A stretch of 64,000 nt of DNA from Parabacteroides sp. PM6-13 (GTDB lineage Bacteria; Bacteroidota; Bacteroidia; Bacteroidales; Tannerellaceae), in assembly GCF_029892605.1 (NCBI RefSeq), contig NZ_JARXWF010000008.1, forward strand, positions 126,001 to 190,000, given 5' to 3'. Both the position numbers and the translations under genes were made by a program. The notes under the pieces are model-generated. The model worked only from the letters and a program-made list of their open reading frames with translations, had not been told where the DNA came from and searched no databases. Numbering within the stretch: position 1 is the stretch's first letter; each line of letters opens with the position of its first letter. This document shows positions 24,373 to 33,554 of the stretch, one piece after another.

Positions 24373-25041
24373 ATGGCTAAATTTAATAAATTGCAGACGC
24401 TTGAAGCGATGCGTTCCACAGGTATGGTGCCTGTGTTCTATCATGCGGATATCGAGATTGCGCAACAGGTGTTGAAAGCTTGTTATGCAGGCGGGGTACG
24501 CGTGTTTGAGTTTACCAACCGCGGTGATTTCGCACAGGATGTGTTTGCTGCTTTGATCAAGTATGCACAGAAAGAATGTCCGGAGATGATCCTGGGTATC
24601 GGCTCTATTGTCGATCCGGCTACGGCTGCGTTGTATCTGCAGTTGGGTGCCAATTTCATCGTTGGCCCGCTGTTTAATCCGGAGATCGCTAAGGTGTGTA
24701 ACCGCCGCTTGATCCCTTATATTCCGGGATGTGGCTCTGTTAGCGAGATTGGTTTCGCGCAGGAAGTAGGTTGCGATGTATGCAAGGTATTCCCTGCCGG
24801 CAACGTGGGTGGTCCCTCTTTCGTGAAAAACGTAAAGGCACCGATGCCCTGGTCAATGCTGATGGTAACAGGCGGTGTTGAACCGACCGAAGAAAACCTG
24901 ACAGCCTGGATGAAAGCGGGCGTTGCCTGCGTAGGCATGGGCTCGAACCTCTTCCCCAAAGAGGTGATTGCCGCCGGCGAATGGGATAAAATCTCCGCCT
25001 TGTGCCGCTACGCACTGGATATTATTGAGAAGGTACGCTGA
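24373..25041 (+). CDS. eda: KDPG/KHG aldolase
   Basis: The 222-residue class I aldolase cleaves 2-keto-3-deoxy-6-phosphogluconate to pyruvate and glyceraldehyde-3-phosphate. The catalytic Glu46 lies in V-F-E-F-T-N-R, and the Schiff-base Lys138 in C-K-V-F-P-A. The phosphate site is formed by G-G-V and G-M-G-S-N-L. It is the last gene of the hexuronate route and is followed by a strong terminator. Confidence 0.95.
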   Translation: MAKFNKLQTLEAMRSTGMVPVFYHADIEIAQQVLKACYAGGVRVFEFTNRGDFAQDVFAALIKYAQKECPEMILGIGSIVDPATAALYLQLGANFIVGPLFNPEIAKVCNRRLIPYIPGCGSVSEIGFAQEVGCDVCKVFPAGNVGGPSFVKNVKAPMPWSMLMVTGGVEPTEENLTAWMKAGVACVGMGSNLFPKEVIAAGEWDKISALCRYALDIIEKVR

Positions 25042-25048
25042 TTATAAA

Positions 25049-25108
25049 AAATAGAAAATCGGACAAATAAGCCTATTCGTATGGCCTTATTTGTTCGATT
25101 TTCTATTT
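25049..25108. terminator. Long bidirectional terminator hairpin
   Basis: AAATAGAAAATCG and CGATTTTCTATTT are perfect outer arms, and ACAAATAAG/CTTATTTGT continue the stem with one mismatch between. The hairpin lies between the convergent eda and ATPase genes. Confidence 0.75.
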
Positions 25109-25143
25109 AATAAAGAATAATAACAGAAAGAAAAATCTTATTC

Positions 25144-26604
25144 TTACATACCTAATGCCATCTGTTTTCTCTCAATTGTATTCTTCCCAACGATATAGGC
25201 GTATACCGCTGAGGGGATGAACTGCAACGATACTTTATCCATTTCTCTTTTTTGATATTTGGTGATGGAAGTGACAATCGCTTCAGAAAGATGATTGATT
25301 TCCAGGAATTGCAGCAACGCTTTCAATTCACCCGACTGTTCCACATAGCGATCCGACCATTTTATCTCCACCGCCCAATAGGGTTTTTGTTTGATCACAT
25401 TTAATCCAACCATATCCACCTCTCCTTCTGTTCTGCCACCTGATTTCCAGTTCGCATAGTAGATCTCTGTATTGTCTCGCTGTATCCATTGAGCATAAAT
25501 AGCTGTTTCAACCATATTCCCCATGGCTTCATCCATTTCCCGCAACGGAGAAAACAGGGCACATCGCAACGACGGATTGGTAAGATATATTTTAAAGGCA
25601 GTCGTCCGTTGAAAACGACGCGCGTTCATATCTATTTTATTGACTACTTTTATCAGGAAAGCCGCTTCCAGGTATTGGATATACTTTTTGAGGGTTTCCT
25701 TTTTCACGCCTGACTCCTGCGAAAGATTTTCATACGTAAATTCTCCTCCGGAACGATAGGCGATATGTACAAACAGGCGGTTTAACTCTTGTGTATCATT
25801 GATTCCATATAAGCTTGGCAAATCGCGTAGCAAAACTTTATCTACGATATCATGACGTATGAACTGCCCGGGATTGGCTTGCATCGTTTCCGAGAAAACA
25901 ATTTCAGGATATCCTCCATAATTGATATAATTGACGAAATGCTCATTCAAGGTTCCTATATCAATTGTGTCATATACGTCGATTTCCGAGTGGTTCCATG
26001 CCAGTTTTTTGGGAATGATTAATTGATTCAATCCCAAAAGATGGATGTATTCGTGAAATGTTAAAGGAGGCAGCATAAAGTCCGAAAAACGCCCAGCTCC
26101 ACTTTCTCTGCTTTTCATGCGTAAAGCGGCCGCCGCCGATCCGGAAGCGACAAATTTTGTTTCTCTAAAGCTGTCGATAAGACTTTTCAGATGAACTTCC
26201 CAGTCTTTTAAATACTGTATTTCATCATAGAAAACATAGAACCCGCTATATTGCTCTTTTTGCCCTAACGCTTCCCGTGCCAACTCAAACAGTTCCTCCA
26301 AAGAGATGTTGTTGTATATAGGGGTGTCTATCGATAAATAGATTATTTTCTGTGGGTTAACCCCTGTTTCTATGAGGTGTTCTATCGTATGATAAAGCAT
26401 AACTGTTTTACCAACACGCCTCGGTCCCATAAGGATGACCCCTCTTTTAACGGAGGTATCTGTAACCATAGGGCAAAATAGATCCATATACAGCCTATGC
26501 TTCATTTGATGATAATCATCGGCTATTTTCCCTGTAACCCACCATGGGTTATCAAATTTTAGCCTCGATAAGATCTGTTCCTTTAGAAATCCGGTTATTT
26601 TCAT
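25144..26604 (-). CDS. AAA ATPase with DUF4143 C terminus
   Basis: The 486-residue protein has a P-loop G-P-R-R-V-G-K-T (60-67), a Walker B segment Y-V-F-Y-D-E-I-Q-Y, and a sensor-like F-V-A-S-G-S-A-A-A-A. The C-terminal half is DUF4143, which has a PD-(D/E)XK nuclease-like fold (E-V-D-M-V-G...A-V-E-I-K-W). Such ATPases are widespread and numerous in Bacteroidetes, and their role is unknown. It stands alone with its own full promoter (26621-26652) and a terminator. Confidence 0.88.
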   Translation of the reverse strand: MKITGFLKEQILSRLKFDNPWWVTGKIADDYHQMKHRLYMDLFCPMVTDTSVKRGVILMGPRRVGKTVMLYHTIEHLIETGVNPQKIIYLSIDTPIYNNISLEELFELAREALGQKEQYSGFYVFYDEIQYLKDWEVHLKSLIDSFRETKFVASGSAAAALRMKSRESGAGRFSDFMLPPLTFHEYIHLLGLNQLIIPKKLAWNHSEIDVYDTIDIGTLNEHFVNYINYGGYPEIVFSETMQANPGQFIRHDIVDKVLLRDLPSLYGINDTQELNRLFVHIAYRSGGEFTYENLSQESGVKKETLKKYIQYLEAAFLIKVVNKIDMNARRFQRTTAFKIYLTNPSLRCALFSPLREMDEAMGNMVETAIYAQWIQRDNTEIYYANWKSGGRTEGEVDMVGLNVIKQKPYWAVEIKWSDRYVEQSGELKALLQFLEINHLSEAIVTSITKYQKREMDKVSLQFIPSAVYAYIVGKNTIERKQMALGM

Positions 26605-26620
26605 CGATGGTAATTTTAAG

Positions 26621-26652
26621 CAAATATACTAATAATACACAGTAAAACAAAA
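26621..26652 (-). promoter_or_regulatory. Promoter of the AAA ATPase gene
   Basis: On the minus strand, TTTTG (26648-26652) and TATATTTG (26621-26628) are separated by 19 bases, a close match to the -33/-7 consensus. The ATG follows 17 bases downstream at 26604. Confidence 0.65.
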
Positions 26653-26769
26653 TAAACACATTGCAATATGCTTATTTATTCATAATAATTCGATTTATGT
26701 GGTGTTTATATAGCTTATATTTGCTAAATCTACCATTTAGAGAATAAAATCCAAAAAAATAGGGTTAAA

Positions 26770-28002
26770 TTATGAGTTGGCAAGAAGAACAAATGCGCGG
26801 TAGTGTGTATTGGAGCCAACCGGACATAACGAAAGATATCCTTTACAAAGCTTTCCATTTCGGAAGATAGGTGAATGGGTTTTTTCCATTTCCTGATGCT
26901 TTCGCCAGGCATCCGGTTCGTAGACCACTTGAAAAACGCCTTTGGCTGAAGGATCGACCAGGCGTTCTGCCAGACGGATAGCGACCATGCCCATCGTATA
27001 ACGCATATTGATTTCCACACAAGGATGGATGCGCTGATGGCCTTCTTCGTCTGTATAGACCATCATATCGACACCCAGGTAGCCGGTGTACAGGCCACCA
27101 AACAGCTCTTGCAATACCTCCGGCGTAATGGTTTTGATCTCCTCCAACGCCTCTTTGCCTACAAGGTCGGCTATCTCTCCCTCCATCTCTGCTTGCCCGG
27201 CCAACAGGTTGCCGCAGTAGGTCTTCCAACCGGCTGTTTCAAAGAGGGAAATGCCGTGGTAAACAATGTCTCCCCGCGCGTCCAACTGATACTCCAAGGC
27301 AAAATCTCTGACCTTCTGATACCGCTTTTCGATGCTGAGACTACCCTGCTTGCGGAGGGCTCCATTGATCCATTCCCCCTCTTTTTCCGGGATGGTGTCG
27401 TCTAATCGCAATAACCCGCGCCCCGAAGAGGAGAGAGGCATCTTTAGCACAAAAGGCGGCGTATGGGTGGTGATATAGGCTTTCAATTCCTCCACGGAGG
27501 ACAGGAAACAGGGTGCTTCGGGCAAAGGCTGCCTGGCTCGTTGCCGCATTTTATCCAAACAATGGGCAGCCGTCTGCCGTTTGGCAAGGGTGGCATAGGC
27601 CTCCTGCCAGGGCGGCACGATGAGATCCCTGCCGGGCACCTCAGAAAGCTCTTCCAAAAAACAGATGCTTTGTGGGGAAAGTCCCCAGGGAGCCGCCTGA
27701 AGAGGTGGCAGCGAAGTCTCTCCCTCCCAGTCGCGGCGGGAAACAGGAGTGGCTCGCCGGAAACACTCTGCCGGTACTCCGGCCAGAAAATCCAACGAGC
27801 CACTATGTTCTATCCAAACGTAATCATCCTCTTCCGCATACCACAAGGGCAACAACGCCAACTCTTCCCGCATGCGACACACATTTTTGGGTGCCATATA
27901 ATGCTGATTCCCGGGAAGAAGCCCCGGTTCGTAGCCCGGGTTAAACAGGTGGAGAGACGGACGATCGGCGATGTCAATCCAGGTTTTCGTCGATGGCTTC
28001 AA
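26770..28002 (-). CDS. ATP-grasp-like protein of unknown substrate
   Basis: The 410-residue protein begins, after about 17 residues, with L-H-L-F-N-P-G-Y-E-P, like the F-N-P-E-H-D start of a Bacteroidales ATP-grasp family. The ATP-grasp fold is visible in F-V-L-K-M-P-L-S-S-S-G-R-G-L near 190 (ATP-binding Lys and Gly loop) and C-V-E-I-N-M-R-Y-T-M-G near 345 (the E-x-N-x-R metal site). Such enzymes make an acyl phosphate and join it to an amine or thiol; substrates here are unknown. The start is TTG at 28000-28002, inside the last codons of the DUF349 gene; the next ATG would cut off the F-N-P motif. The genes overlap by 29 bases. Confidence 0.65.
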   Translation of the reverse strand: MKPSTKTWIDIADRPSLHLFNPGYEPGLLPGNQHYMAPKNVCRMREELALLPLWYAEEDDYVWIEHSGSLDFLAGVPAECFRRATPVSRRDWEGETSLPPLQAAPWGLSPQSICFLEELSEVPGRDLIVPPWQEAYATLAKRQTAAHCLDKMRQRARQPLPEAPCFLSSVEELKAYITTHTPPFVLKMPLSSSGRGLLRLDDTIPEKEGEWINGALRKQGSLSIEKRYQKVRDFALEYQLDARGDIVYHGISLFETAGWKTYCGNLLAGQAEMEGEIADLVGKEALEEIKTITPEVLQELFGGLYTGYLGVDMMVYTDEEGHQRIHPCVEINMRYTMGMVAIRLAERLVDPSAKGVFQVVYEPDAWRKHQEMEKTHSPIFRNGKLCKGYLSLCPVGSNTHYRAFVLLANS

Positions 28003-29950
28003 TCTTTTTAATGGTGAATTCCATTTCTTCTTTCAGCTTCTCGATCTTGCGCTCCATCTCTTTCAACAGACCGCCTCCGCCTTTTGAGGATACGCTCAAA
28101 AAACCGATATTGTTTTCGTAGGTCTGCAATTCGCTCTTCATCCGGTCGTAGATGCGCATCAGTTTCTCACGTTCGCCGTACAATTTGTTCTTTCCTCGTT
28201 CGCCGGTGGAGAGGTCATTCAGTGTATTGCGGAACGACTGCATCTTACGGTCGTTCTTATCCACCTTCAACCGGTCGAAATGCTTATCGACAGCTTCGTG
28301 ATATTCCTTGTAGATCTTGTCTTTCTCTTTGAACGGCACGAAACCGATGTTGTTCCATTCCGCCATGTATTCGCGTAGTTTCGTCAACGCCTCTTCCTCG
28401 GCTACCGTAGCATCCAACGCGTTGATCTTCTCGATCAATTCTTTCTTGGCAGCCAGGTTGGTCTGTTCCACGCTCTTTTGCGATACGACATTCTTATTCT
28501 TCTGTTCGAAGAAATAATCACAAGCCGTGATGAAACGTTTCCAAACCGCGTCGGAATGTTTGCGAGCCACCGGCCCGATCTTCTTCCATTCCTTCTGCAA
28601 AGCGATCATCTTATCGGTCGTTTCCTTCCAGTCTGTATTGTCTTTCAACGCCTCAGCCTGTTCGCAAAGCGCCTTTTTCTCTTCCAGGTTCTTCTCCATG
28701 TCGTCTTTGACGCCTTTGTAGAATTCCCCTTTCTTCTGGAAATACACATCACAGGCCGAGCGGAAACGCTCGAATATCTTCACGTTGAATTTCTTCGGGG
28801 CAAAGCCAATCGCTTTCCATTTGTCCTGCAAGGCGATCACCTCTTTGTTTTTCGCTTCCCAGTCCTTGAAGGTCTTCAGCTGATCGTAATCAATGCTTTC
28901 GATCTCTTCGCAGATAGCCGTCTTCGCATCCAGGTTTTCCTGTTCTTTGGCTTTCAGCTTTTCAAAATGATCCTGGTGGCGTTTGTTGATCACGGTAGAA
29001 GCCGCCTTAAAGCGTCCCCATACCTCTTCGCGCAACTCCTTCGCCACCGGCCCGATCTCGCGCCATTGCTGGTGCAATTTCTGCAACTGGTGGAAGGCAG
29101 AGATCACATCGGTCTCTTCCTGCAACTTCTCAACCGTTTCGCAAAGAGCCGTTTTCAGTTCCATATTCTTCTTGAAGTCATAATCGCGGAACTGATTGTT
29201 TATCTTGATGATATCATAGAATTTCTCGCTATAGAGCTGGTAGCTTTTCCAAAGTTCATTGGCATGTTCCTGGGGTACATTTTTCACATCTTTCCAACGT
29301 TGCTGGATATCTTTAAACTCATTATAGAGCTTATTGAAGTCGTCCTGGCTTTCGGTCAATGCCTTGAGTTGGTCGATCATCTGCAGTTTCAAGGCGTAAT
29401 TCGCCTCTTTCTGGCGTTCTTCTTCCGCCAGCTGACCGGCGCGTTTTTCGCGATAGGCAGCCAACAGCTCTTTCAGCTTCGCTTCCGTTTCTTCTTCCGG
29501 CGCTTTAAACTCAGCCTCTTCGCCTCCCTCTTCGAGGAATACTTTCTTCAATTCATCGATTTCGGCACGGCGCAATTTATAATAAGCCTGTTTCAGTGAT
29601 TCGATCTCCGCACGTGATTTTTCAACAGAATCTTCGACCAGTGTAGCCAATCGCTCAAGAATCTCCTCCTTGTTCAGCTGATCGACCGGTTTGCCCGGCG
29701 CTATTTCTGCCGCAGGCGCTGCCTCTTCCACGGGATCGGGGATCGCCGCTTCGGCAGGAGTGGGCTCAGCCGCTTCCGCTTCCGTTGTTTCTACTACAGC
29801 CGCTTCCTGAGGAGTTTCAGGGGTCGTTTCTTCGATTTCTTTTGCTTCTGTTGTTACTTCTTGACTCATTTCCGCCATTTCTGCCGGATTCTTCGCCTCT
29901 TCTATTTTGCCATCTTCCTGAGGCAAATTAGTGTCTAGAGTGTCCTTCAT
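27974..29950 (-). CDS. DUF349 repeat protein
   Basis: Starting at the ATG at 29950 gives 658 residues. The first 105 are acidic and rich in Glu, Ala, Pro and Thr, which suggests disorder. The remainder is almost fully helical with about five DUF349 repeats, each carrying a Trp-centred text such as W-K-x-I-G-P-V-A-R-K-H-S-D-x-V-W-x-R-F. A coiled coil ends the protein. DUF349 proteins are cytoplasmic and conserved; a role in cell-envelope or division control is only suggested in other bacteria. It is followed by the overlapping ATP-grasp gene. Confidence 0.85.
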   Translation of the reverse strand: MKDTLDTNLPQEDGKIEEAKNPAEMAEMSQEVTTEAKEIEETTPETPQEAAVVETTEAEAAEPTPAEAAIPDPVEEAAPAAEIAPGKPVDQLNKEEILERLATLVEDSVEKSRAEIESLKQAYYKLRRAEIDELKKVFLEEGGEEAEFKAPEEETEAKLKELLAAYREKRAGQLAEEERQKEANYALKLQMIDQLKALTESQDDFNKLYNEFKDIQQRWKDVKNVPQEHANELWKSYQLYSEKFYDIIKINNQFRDYDFKKNMELKTALCETVEKLQEETDVISAFHQLQKLHQQWREIGPVAKELREEVWGRFKAASTVINKRHQDHFEKLKAKEQENLDAKTAICEEIESIDYDQLKTFKDWEAKNKEVIALQDKWKAIGFAPKKFNVKIFERFRSACDVYFQKKGEFYKGVKDDMEKNLEEKKALCEQAEALKDNTDWKETTDKMIALQKEWKKIGPVARKHSDAVWKRFITACDYFFEQKNKNVVSQKSVEQTNLAAKKELIEKINALDATVAEEEALTKLREYMAEWNNIGFVPFKEKDKIYKEYHEAVDKHFDRLKVDKNDRKMQSFRNTLNDLSTGERGKNKLYGEREKLMRIYDRMKSELQTYENNIGFLSVSSKGGGGLLKEMERKIEKLKEEMEFTIKKIEAIDENLD

Positions 29951-30102
29951 ATTCAATCACGTTTAGAAAAAGGGAGCATTCCCCATAGTTTAATGCACAA
30001 ATTAAACTAAAAATTTTTGTGATTGCACCATTTGAAGGAAATTATTTCGTTAATCTACTGAAAAGTAGCCCAAAAAGCCCGGCAAAGCGGTGTAGGGGGG
30101 AT

Positions 30103-30363
30103 TCAGATATTGTAAGATTTGAAGGAGCTAAAGTCCGGAAGGACTTAGATGTGGATAACCCCGTGCAAGCCGTTAAGGCGCAGCTCGGGGGACGAGTATA
30201 ATAAAAAACGAGCTCCGTAGGGGCTCAACAGTTGACCTCCTACGGAGCTCATGATATATATATTACGTCAACCCCGAGCTGCACCTACGGTTTGCACGGG
30301 GTTATCCAGGTTGAAGCCCTTCCGGGCTTTCTAAAAACCTTCCCATTTTCTCCTACTTGAAGA
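30103..30363 (+). repeat. Nested palindromic intergenic element, copy B3
   Basis: Nearly identical to the reverse complement of 2853-3114: outer arms AAGTCCGGAAGGACTT and AAGCCCTTCCGGGCTT, then GGATAACCCCGTGCAA and its inverse, then GAGCTCCGTAGG/CCTACGGAGCTC around a TATATATA stretch. The small differences sit mostly in loops or keep pairing, which suggests that the folded form matters. It occupies most of the gap between the divergent DUF349 and nadB genes. Confidence 0.75.
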
Positions 30364-30393
30364 TCCTCACCCCAACTATCATTTTGATATTTT

Positions 30394-30509
30394 CGCCCGA
30401 CTATTTTTCCGAAAACGTAGGGGTATTTAAAATTAGTCCCGCGAGTAACACTTTTTAACGTATCATATTGTAAAGCAAAATGGCGATTTTGCTTACACTT
30501 TGTATTTTG
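30394..30509 (+). repeat. Dispersed 116-base repeat, copy A2
   Basis: Matches 1177-1292 over the full length with few changes; GGGTA/TACCC of copy A1 is shifted here to GGG/CCC. It follows copy B3 by 30 bases, as A1 follows B1 by about 65, so the two repeat kinds tend to occur together. A CTATCATTTTG motif stands just upstream (30376-30386). Confidence 0.75.
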
Positions 30510-30630
30510 GTGTTTTTTATTTCTTTTGAATCGTTTTGTGCTTGGTCGGGCAATCTTTATTTCTCATTGCCTTCCCCTGCTCCTTCTTCACAATCACCGG
30601 TCGAATACACTTTCGCTAAAGATTAATTCC

Positions 30631-30638
30631 TACCTTTG
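30631..30638 (+). promoter_or_regulatory. -7 promoter element of nadB
   Basis: TACCTTTG is a full -7 match, 20 bases before the nadB ATG at 30659; the leader would be about 14 bases. Confidence 0.5.
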
Positions 30639-30658
30639 AGGCCAAAATCAAAACAGAG

Positions 30659-32230
30659 ATGGTACACAAATATGACTTCCTCGTGATAGGTTCCGGCATT
30701 GCCGGTATGAGTTTTGCCCTGAAAGTGGCTCATAAAGGGAAAGTAGCGCTTATTTGTAAATCGGGCCTGGAAGAGGCCAATACCTATTTTGCCCAGGGGG
30801 GCGTTGCTTCGGTGACAAACCTGATTGTCGATAATTTCGAAAAACATATAGAAGACACGATGATCGCAGGCGACTGGCTGAGCGATCGGGCGGCTGTCGA
30901 GAAGGTGGTACGCGAAGCGCCTGCCCAGATCAAGGAATTGATCAGCTGGGGAGTCGATTTCGACAAAGACGAAAAGGGCAACTTCGACCTCCATCGCGAA
31001 GGAGGACACTCGGAGTTTCGCATCCTTCACCACAAAGACAATACCGGGGCGGAGATACAGGACAGCCTGATCGAGGCCATCCAACGCCATCCTAATATTG
31101 ATGTATTCGAGAATTATTTTGCTATCGAGATACTGACACAACATCATCTGGGTGCCACCGTGACCCGCCAAACACCCGATATCGAATGCTACGGCGCCTA
31201 CATTATGGACCTGGCTTCCGGACGTATCGACACCTTCCTTTCCAAAGTGACCCTGATGGCGACCGGAGGGATCGGCGCTGTTTATCAGACGACCACCAAC
31301 CCGCTGGTGGCTACCGGCGACGGGATTGCGATGGTCTACCGTGCCAAGGGAACGGTGAAAGATATGGAATTTGTGCAGTTCCACCCCACGGCGTTTTATC
31401 ATCCGGGCGATCGCCCCTCGTTCCTGATCACCGAGGCGATGCGTGGCTACGGAGCCGTACTTCGCACACAGGACGGGCAGGAGTTTATGCAGAAATACGA
31501 CGAACGCCTTTCGTTGGCTCCGCGTGATATTGTGGCGCGCGCTATCGACAACGAGATGAAGAACCGGGGCGATGATTTCGTTTACCTGGACGTCACCCAC
31601 AAAGAGGCGGAAGAGACGAAAAAGCATTTCCCTACCATTTATGAAAAATGCCTTTCCTATGGCATCGATATCACCAAAGAATATATTCCGGTGGCTCCGG
31701 CGGCTCATTACCTTTGCGGAGGCATACAGGTCGATCTCGACGGATGCTCTTCCATCAAGCGCCTCTATGCCGTAGGCGAATGTTCCTGCACCGGGCTTCA
31801 TGGGGGCAATCGGTTGGCATCGAACTCGTTGATCGAAGCGGTGGTCTATGCCGACGCGGCTGCCAAACACAGCACTCATTTCTTAGATCAATACGCTTAT
31901 CAGGAGGATATACCCGCTTGGAACGACGAGGGGGTACAATCGCCCGAGGAGATGATCCTGATCACCCAAAGCGCCAAAGAGGTGGGGCAGATCATGAGCT
32001 CGTATGTCGGCATTGTGCGTTCCGACCTGCGCCTGAAGCGTGCCTGGGATCGCTTAGACATTATTTATGAAGAAACCGAAAGCCTCTTCAAGCGCTCTGT
32101 TGCCTCGAAAGAGATCTGCGAATTGCGTAATATGGTGAATACCGGTTACCTAATCATGCGCCAGGCGATGGATCGCAAAGAGAGTCGCGGGCTTCACTAC
32201 ACACTCGACTATCCGCCACAGGAAAAATAA
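30659..32230 (+). CDS. nadB: L-aspartate oxidase
   Basis: The 523-residue flavoprotein oxidises L-aspartate to iminoaspartate, the first step of NAD synthesis. FAD binding is shown by V-I-G-S-G-I-A-G-M near the N terminus and by G-L-H-G-G-N-R-L-A-S-N-S-L near residue 385. R-E-G-G-H-S and E-F-V-Q-F-H-P-T are family motifs that hold the substrate. Length is normal. No nadA or nadC is in the window. An aspartate-dehydrogenase-like gene occurs at 5258. A palindromic repeat region follows the stop. Confidence 0.95.
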   Translation: MVHKYDFLVIGSGIAGMSFALKVAHKGKVALICKSGLEEANTYFAQGGVASVTNLIVDNFEKHIEDTMIAGDWLSDRAAVEKVVREAPAQIKELISWGVDFDKDEKGNFDLHREGGHSEFRILHHKDNTGAEIQDSLIEAIQRHPNIDVFENYFAIEILTQHHLGATVTRQTPDIECYGAYIMDLASGRIDTFLSKVTLMATGGIGAVYQTTTNPLVATGDGIAMVYRAKGTVKDMEFVQFHPTAFYHPGDRPSFLITEAMRGYGAVLRTQDGQEFMQKYDERLSLAPRDIVARAIDNEMKNRGDDFVYLDVTHKEAEETKKHFPTIYEKCLSYGIDITKEYIPVAPAAHYLCGGIQVDLDGCSSIKRLYAVGECSCTGLHGGNRLASNSLIEAVVYADAAAKHSTHFLDQYAYQEDIPAWNDEGVQSPEEMILITQSAKEVGQIMSSYVGIVRSDLRLKRAWDRLDIIYEETESLFKRSVASKEICELRNMVNTGYLIMRQAMDRKESRGLHYTLDYPPQEK

Positions 32231-32281
32231 AGAGGGTGTATCAAAAGCCTACGAATTCTAAAATACAAATTGCAAGTCATT

Positions 32282-32453
32282 ACCCCGTCAGGGGTAAAAT
32301 ATGGATAACCCCGGGTGCAACCCGGGGTAGCGGATCACTCTTCTCTCTGAACCCCGAAGTGGGTTCAACCCGCTTCGGGGTTACTTTGAGTTGGATGGAC
32401 ACCCACCCCGGGTTGACACCCGGGGTTATCAACATTAAAGCCCTTTCGGGCTT
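32282..32453. repeat. Nested palindromic intergenic element, relative B4
   Basis: Five hairpins in a row: ACCCCGTCAGGGGT (32282-32295), ACCCCGGGT-gca-ACCCGGGGT (32308-32328), AACCCCGAAG...CTTCGGGGTT (32350-32382), ACCCCGGGT...ACCCGGGGT (about 32404-32426) and AAGCCCTTTCGGGCTT (32438-32453). The second and fourth can also pair with each other. The core GGATAACCCCG-GTGCAA is shared with copies B2 and B3. It separates nadB from the sigma factor cluster. Confidence 0.7.
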
Positions 32454-32518
32454 CTCCCTTCCTCCCCATTCCAGAAAAAAGCAATCCCCATGTTATACTT
32501 TCCCCACTCTGTCGTCTT

Positions 32519-33046
32519 ATGGATAGGATGGAACTCGACGCGTTTAAAGAAACAGTAGTATCCCTTCGGGAAAGATTGTTGCATATCTCGCTCCGGCTGA
32601 TAGAGAATGAAGCCGATGCCGAAGATGTGGTTCAGGAGGTGTTCCTGAAACTCTGGCAGATGCGCGACGCGTTGGATCAATACCGGAGTGTCGAAGCGCT
32701 GGCGGTCACGATGACAAAGAACCTGACGCTCGACAAGATCAAACTCCGCAAACCCCAGGGGGATGAACAGGATCTATTGCGCATAGAAACGGAAACGCGC
32801 AACCCGGCACTCTTATTGGAACAGCAGGACGCGGTCGCCTGCATACGCCGATTGATCGAGCAGCTACCCACGCTGCAACAAACGATTATCCGCATGAAAG
32901 ATGTCGAAGGATATGAGTTGGCAGAGATAGCCGCCATCACCGGAACACAGATCGAAGCGGTTCGCTCCAACCTCTCCCGGGCCAGGAAGAAAGTCAGGGA
33001 ACATTATTTGGCAATACATACATACAACCATTATGAGAATAGATGA
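32519..33046 (+). CDS. ECF-type RNA polymerase sigma factor
   Basis: The 175-residue protein has sigma region 2 with D-A-E-D-V-V-Q-E-V-F-L-K-L-W and region 4 with L-P-x-L-Q-Q-T-I-I-R-M-K-D-V-E-G-Y-E-L-A-E-I-A and a recognition helix near V-R-S-N-L-S-R-A-R-K-K-V. It directs RNA polymerase to a small regulon. The stop overlaps the next gene by 14 bases, which couples it with the anti-sigma-like protein. Met4 at 32528 is another possible start. Autoregulation of the cluster is usual for such pairs. Confidence 0.93.
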   Translation: MDRMELDAFKETVVSLRERLLHISLRLIENEADAEDVVQEVFLKLWQMRDALDQYRSVEALAVTMTKNLTLDKIKLRKPQGDEQDLLRIETETRNPALLLEQQDAVACIRRLIEQLPTLQQTIIRMKDVEGYELAEIAAITGTQIEAVRSNLSRARKKVREHYLAIHTYNHYENR

Positions 33047-33536
33047 TTTATTAGAAAAATATTTCGAAGGGGAGACCACAGCTGCCGAAGAAAAGGAGCT
33101 GCGCACCTTCTTCTCTTCGGGACCGGTAGCGGAACATCTCGCGCCTTACCAGCCACTCTTTGCCTATTTCGATGAAGAGATAGCCCGAAAGGAGGAAAAG
33201 GAAGAGGCGGTTGTCCCGGCAGTCGCGGAGCGGTCAGCCCGGCGCAGGGTATTCTATATGGTTTCAGGCATTGCCGCCTCCCTGTTGTTGTTGCTTGGCA
33301 TTGGGCAGATCTTCTTTTTCGAAGGGCGGCGCTACTGCGCGGACAACTATGTGATCATCAACGGACGCTGTTATACCGATGTAAAGACCATCCGCGAACA
33401 TGCCTTCAGGGCATTGGAAGAGGTAGCGACCACATCGGAGGAATTGATCCCCACATTCGATCGGGATGAGATGGATCGACAAATCATCGAGGAACAACTA
33501 AACGATTTGCGCAGTCTTTTTGACGAAGAGGAATAA
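33033..33536 (+). CDS. Anti-sigma-like single-pass membrane protein
   Basis: The 167-residue protein begins I-D-D-L-L-E-K-Y-F-E-G-E-T-T-A-A-E-E, the text typical of Bacteroidetes anti-sigma N termini. One transmembrane helix follows a basic R-R-R-V stretch (about 74-100), and a periplasmic tail with two Cys (Y-C-A-D-N-Y...N-G-R-C-Y) and acidic residues ends it. It lies directly behind the ECF sigma gene and overlaps it, so it most likely holds the sigma factor at the membrane. It lacks a zinc-binding H-x3-C-x2-C motif, which points to the zinc-free type. Confidence 0.75.
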   Translation: MRIDDLLEKYFEGETTAAEEKELRTFFSSGPVAEHLAPYQPLFAYFDEEIARKEEKEEAVVPAVAERSARRRVFYMVSGIAASLLLLLGIGQIFFFEGRRYCADNYVIINGRCYTDVKTIREHAFRALEEVATTSEELIPTFDRDEMDRQIIEEQLNDLRSLFDEEE

Positions 33537-33554
33537 ATTAAAAACGAAAATACA

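Noticed and set aside
26716-26723. Plus-strand TATATTTG, a perfect -7 element
   Set aside because: No plus-strand gene follows; only the 3' end of the opposite-strand ATP-grasp gene lies downstream, and the gap is very AT-rich, so chance is likely.
28478-29599. A 373-codon plus-strand frame antisense to the DUF349 gene
   Set aside because: It is a Phe/Leu-rich shadow of a Lys/Glu-rich helical protein, with no start signal or homologous motif.
30623-31879. A 418-codon minus-strand frame antisense to nadB
   Set aside because: nadB carries all oxidase motifs in the other strand; the reverse frame shows none and overlaps the nadB promoter.
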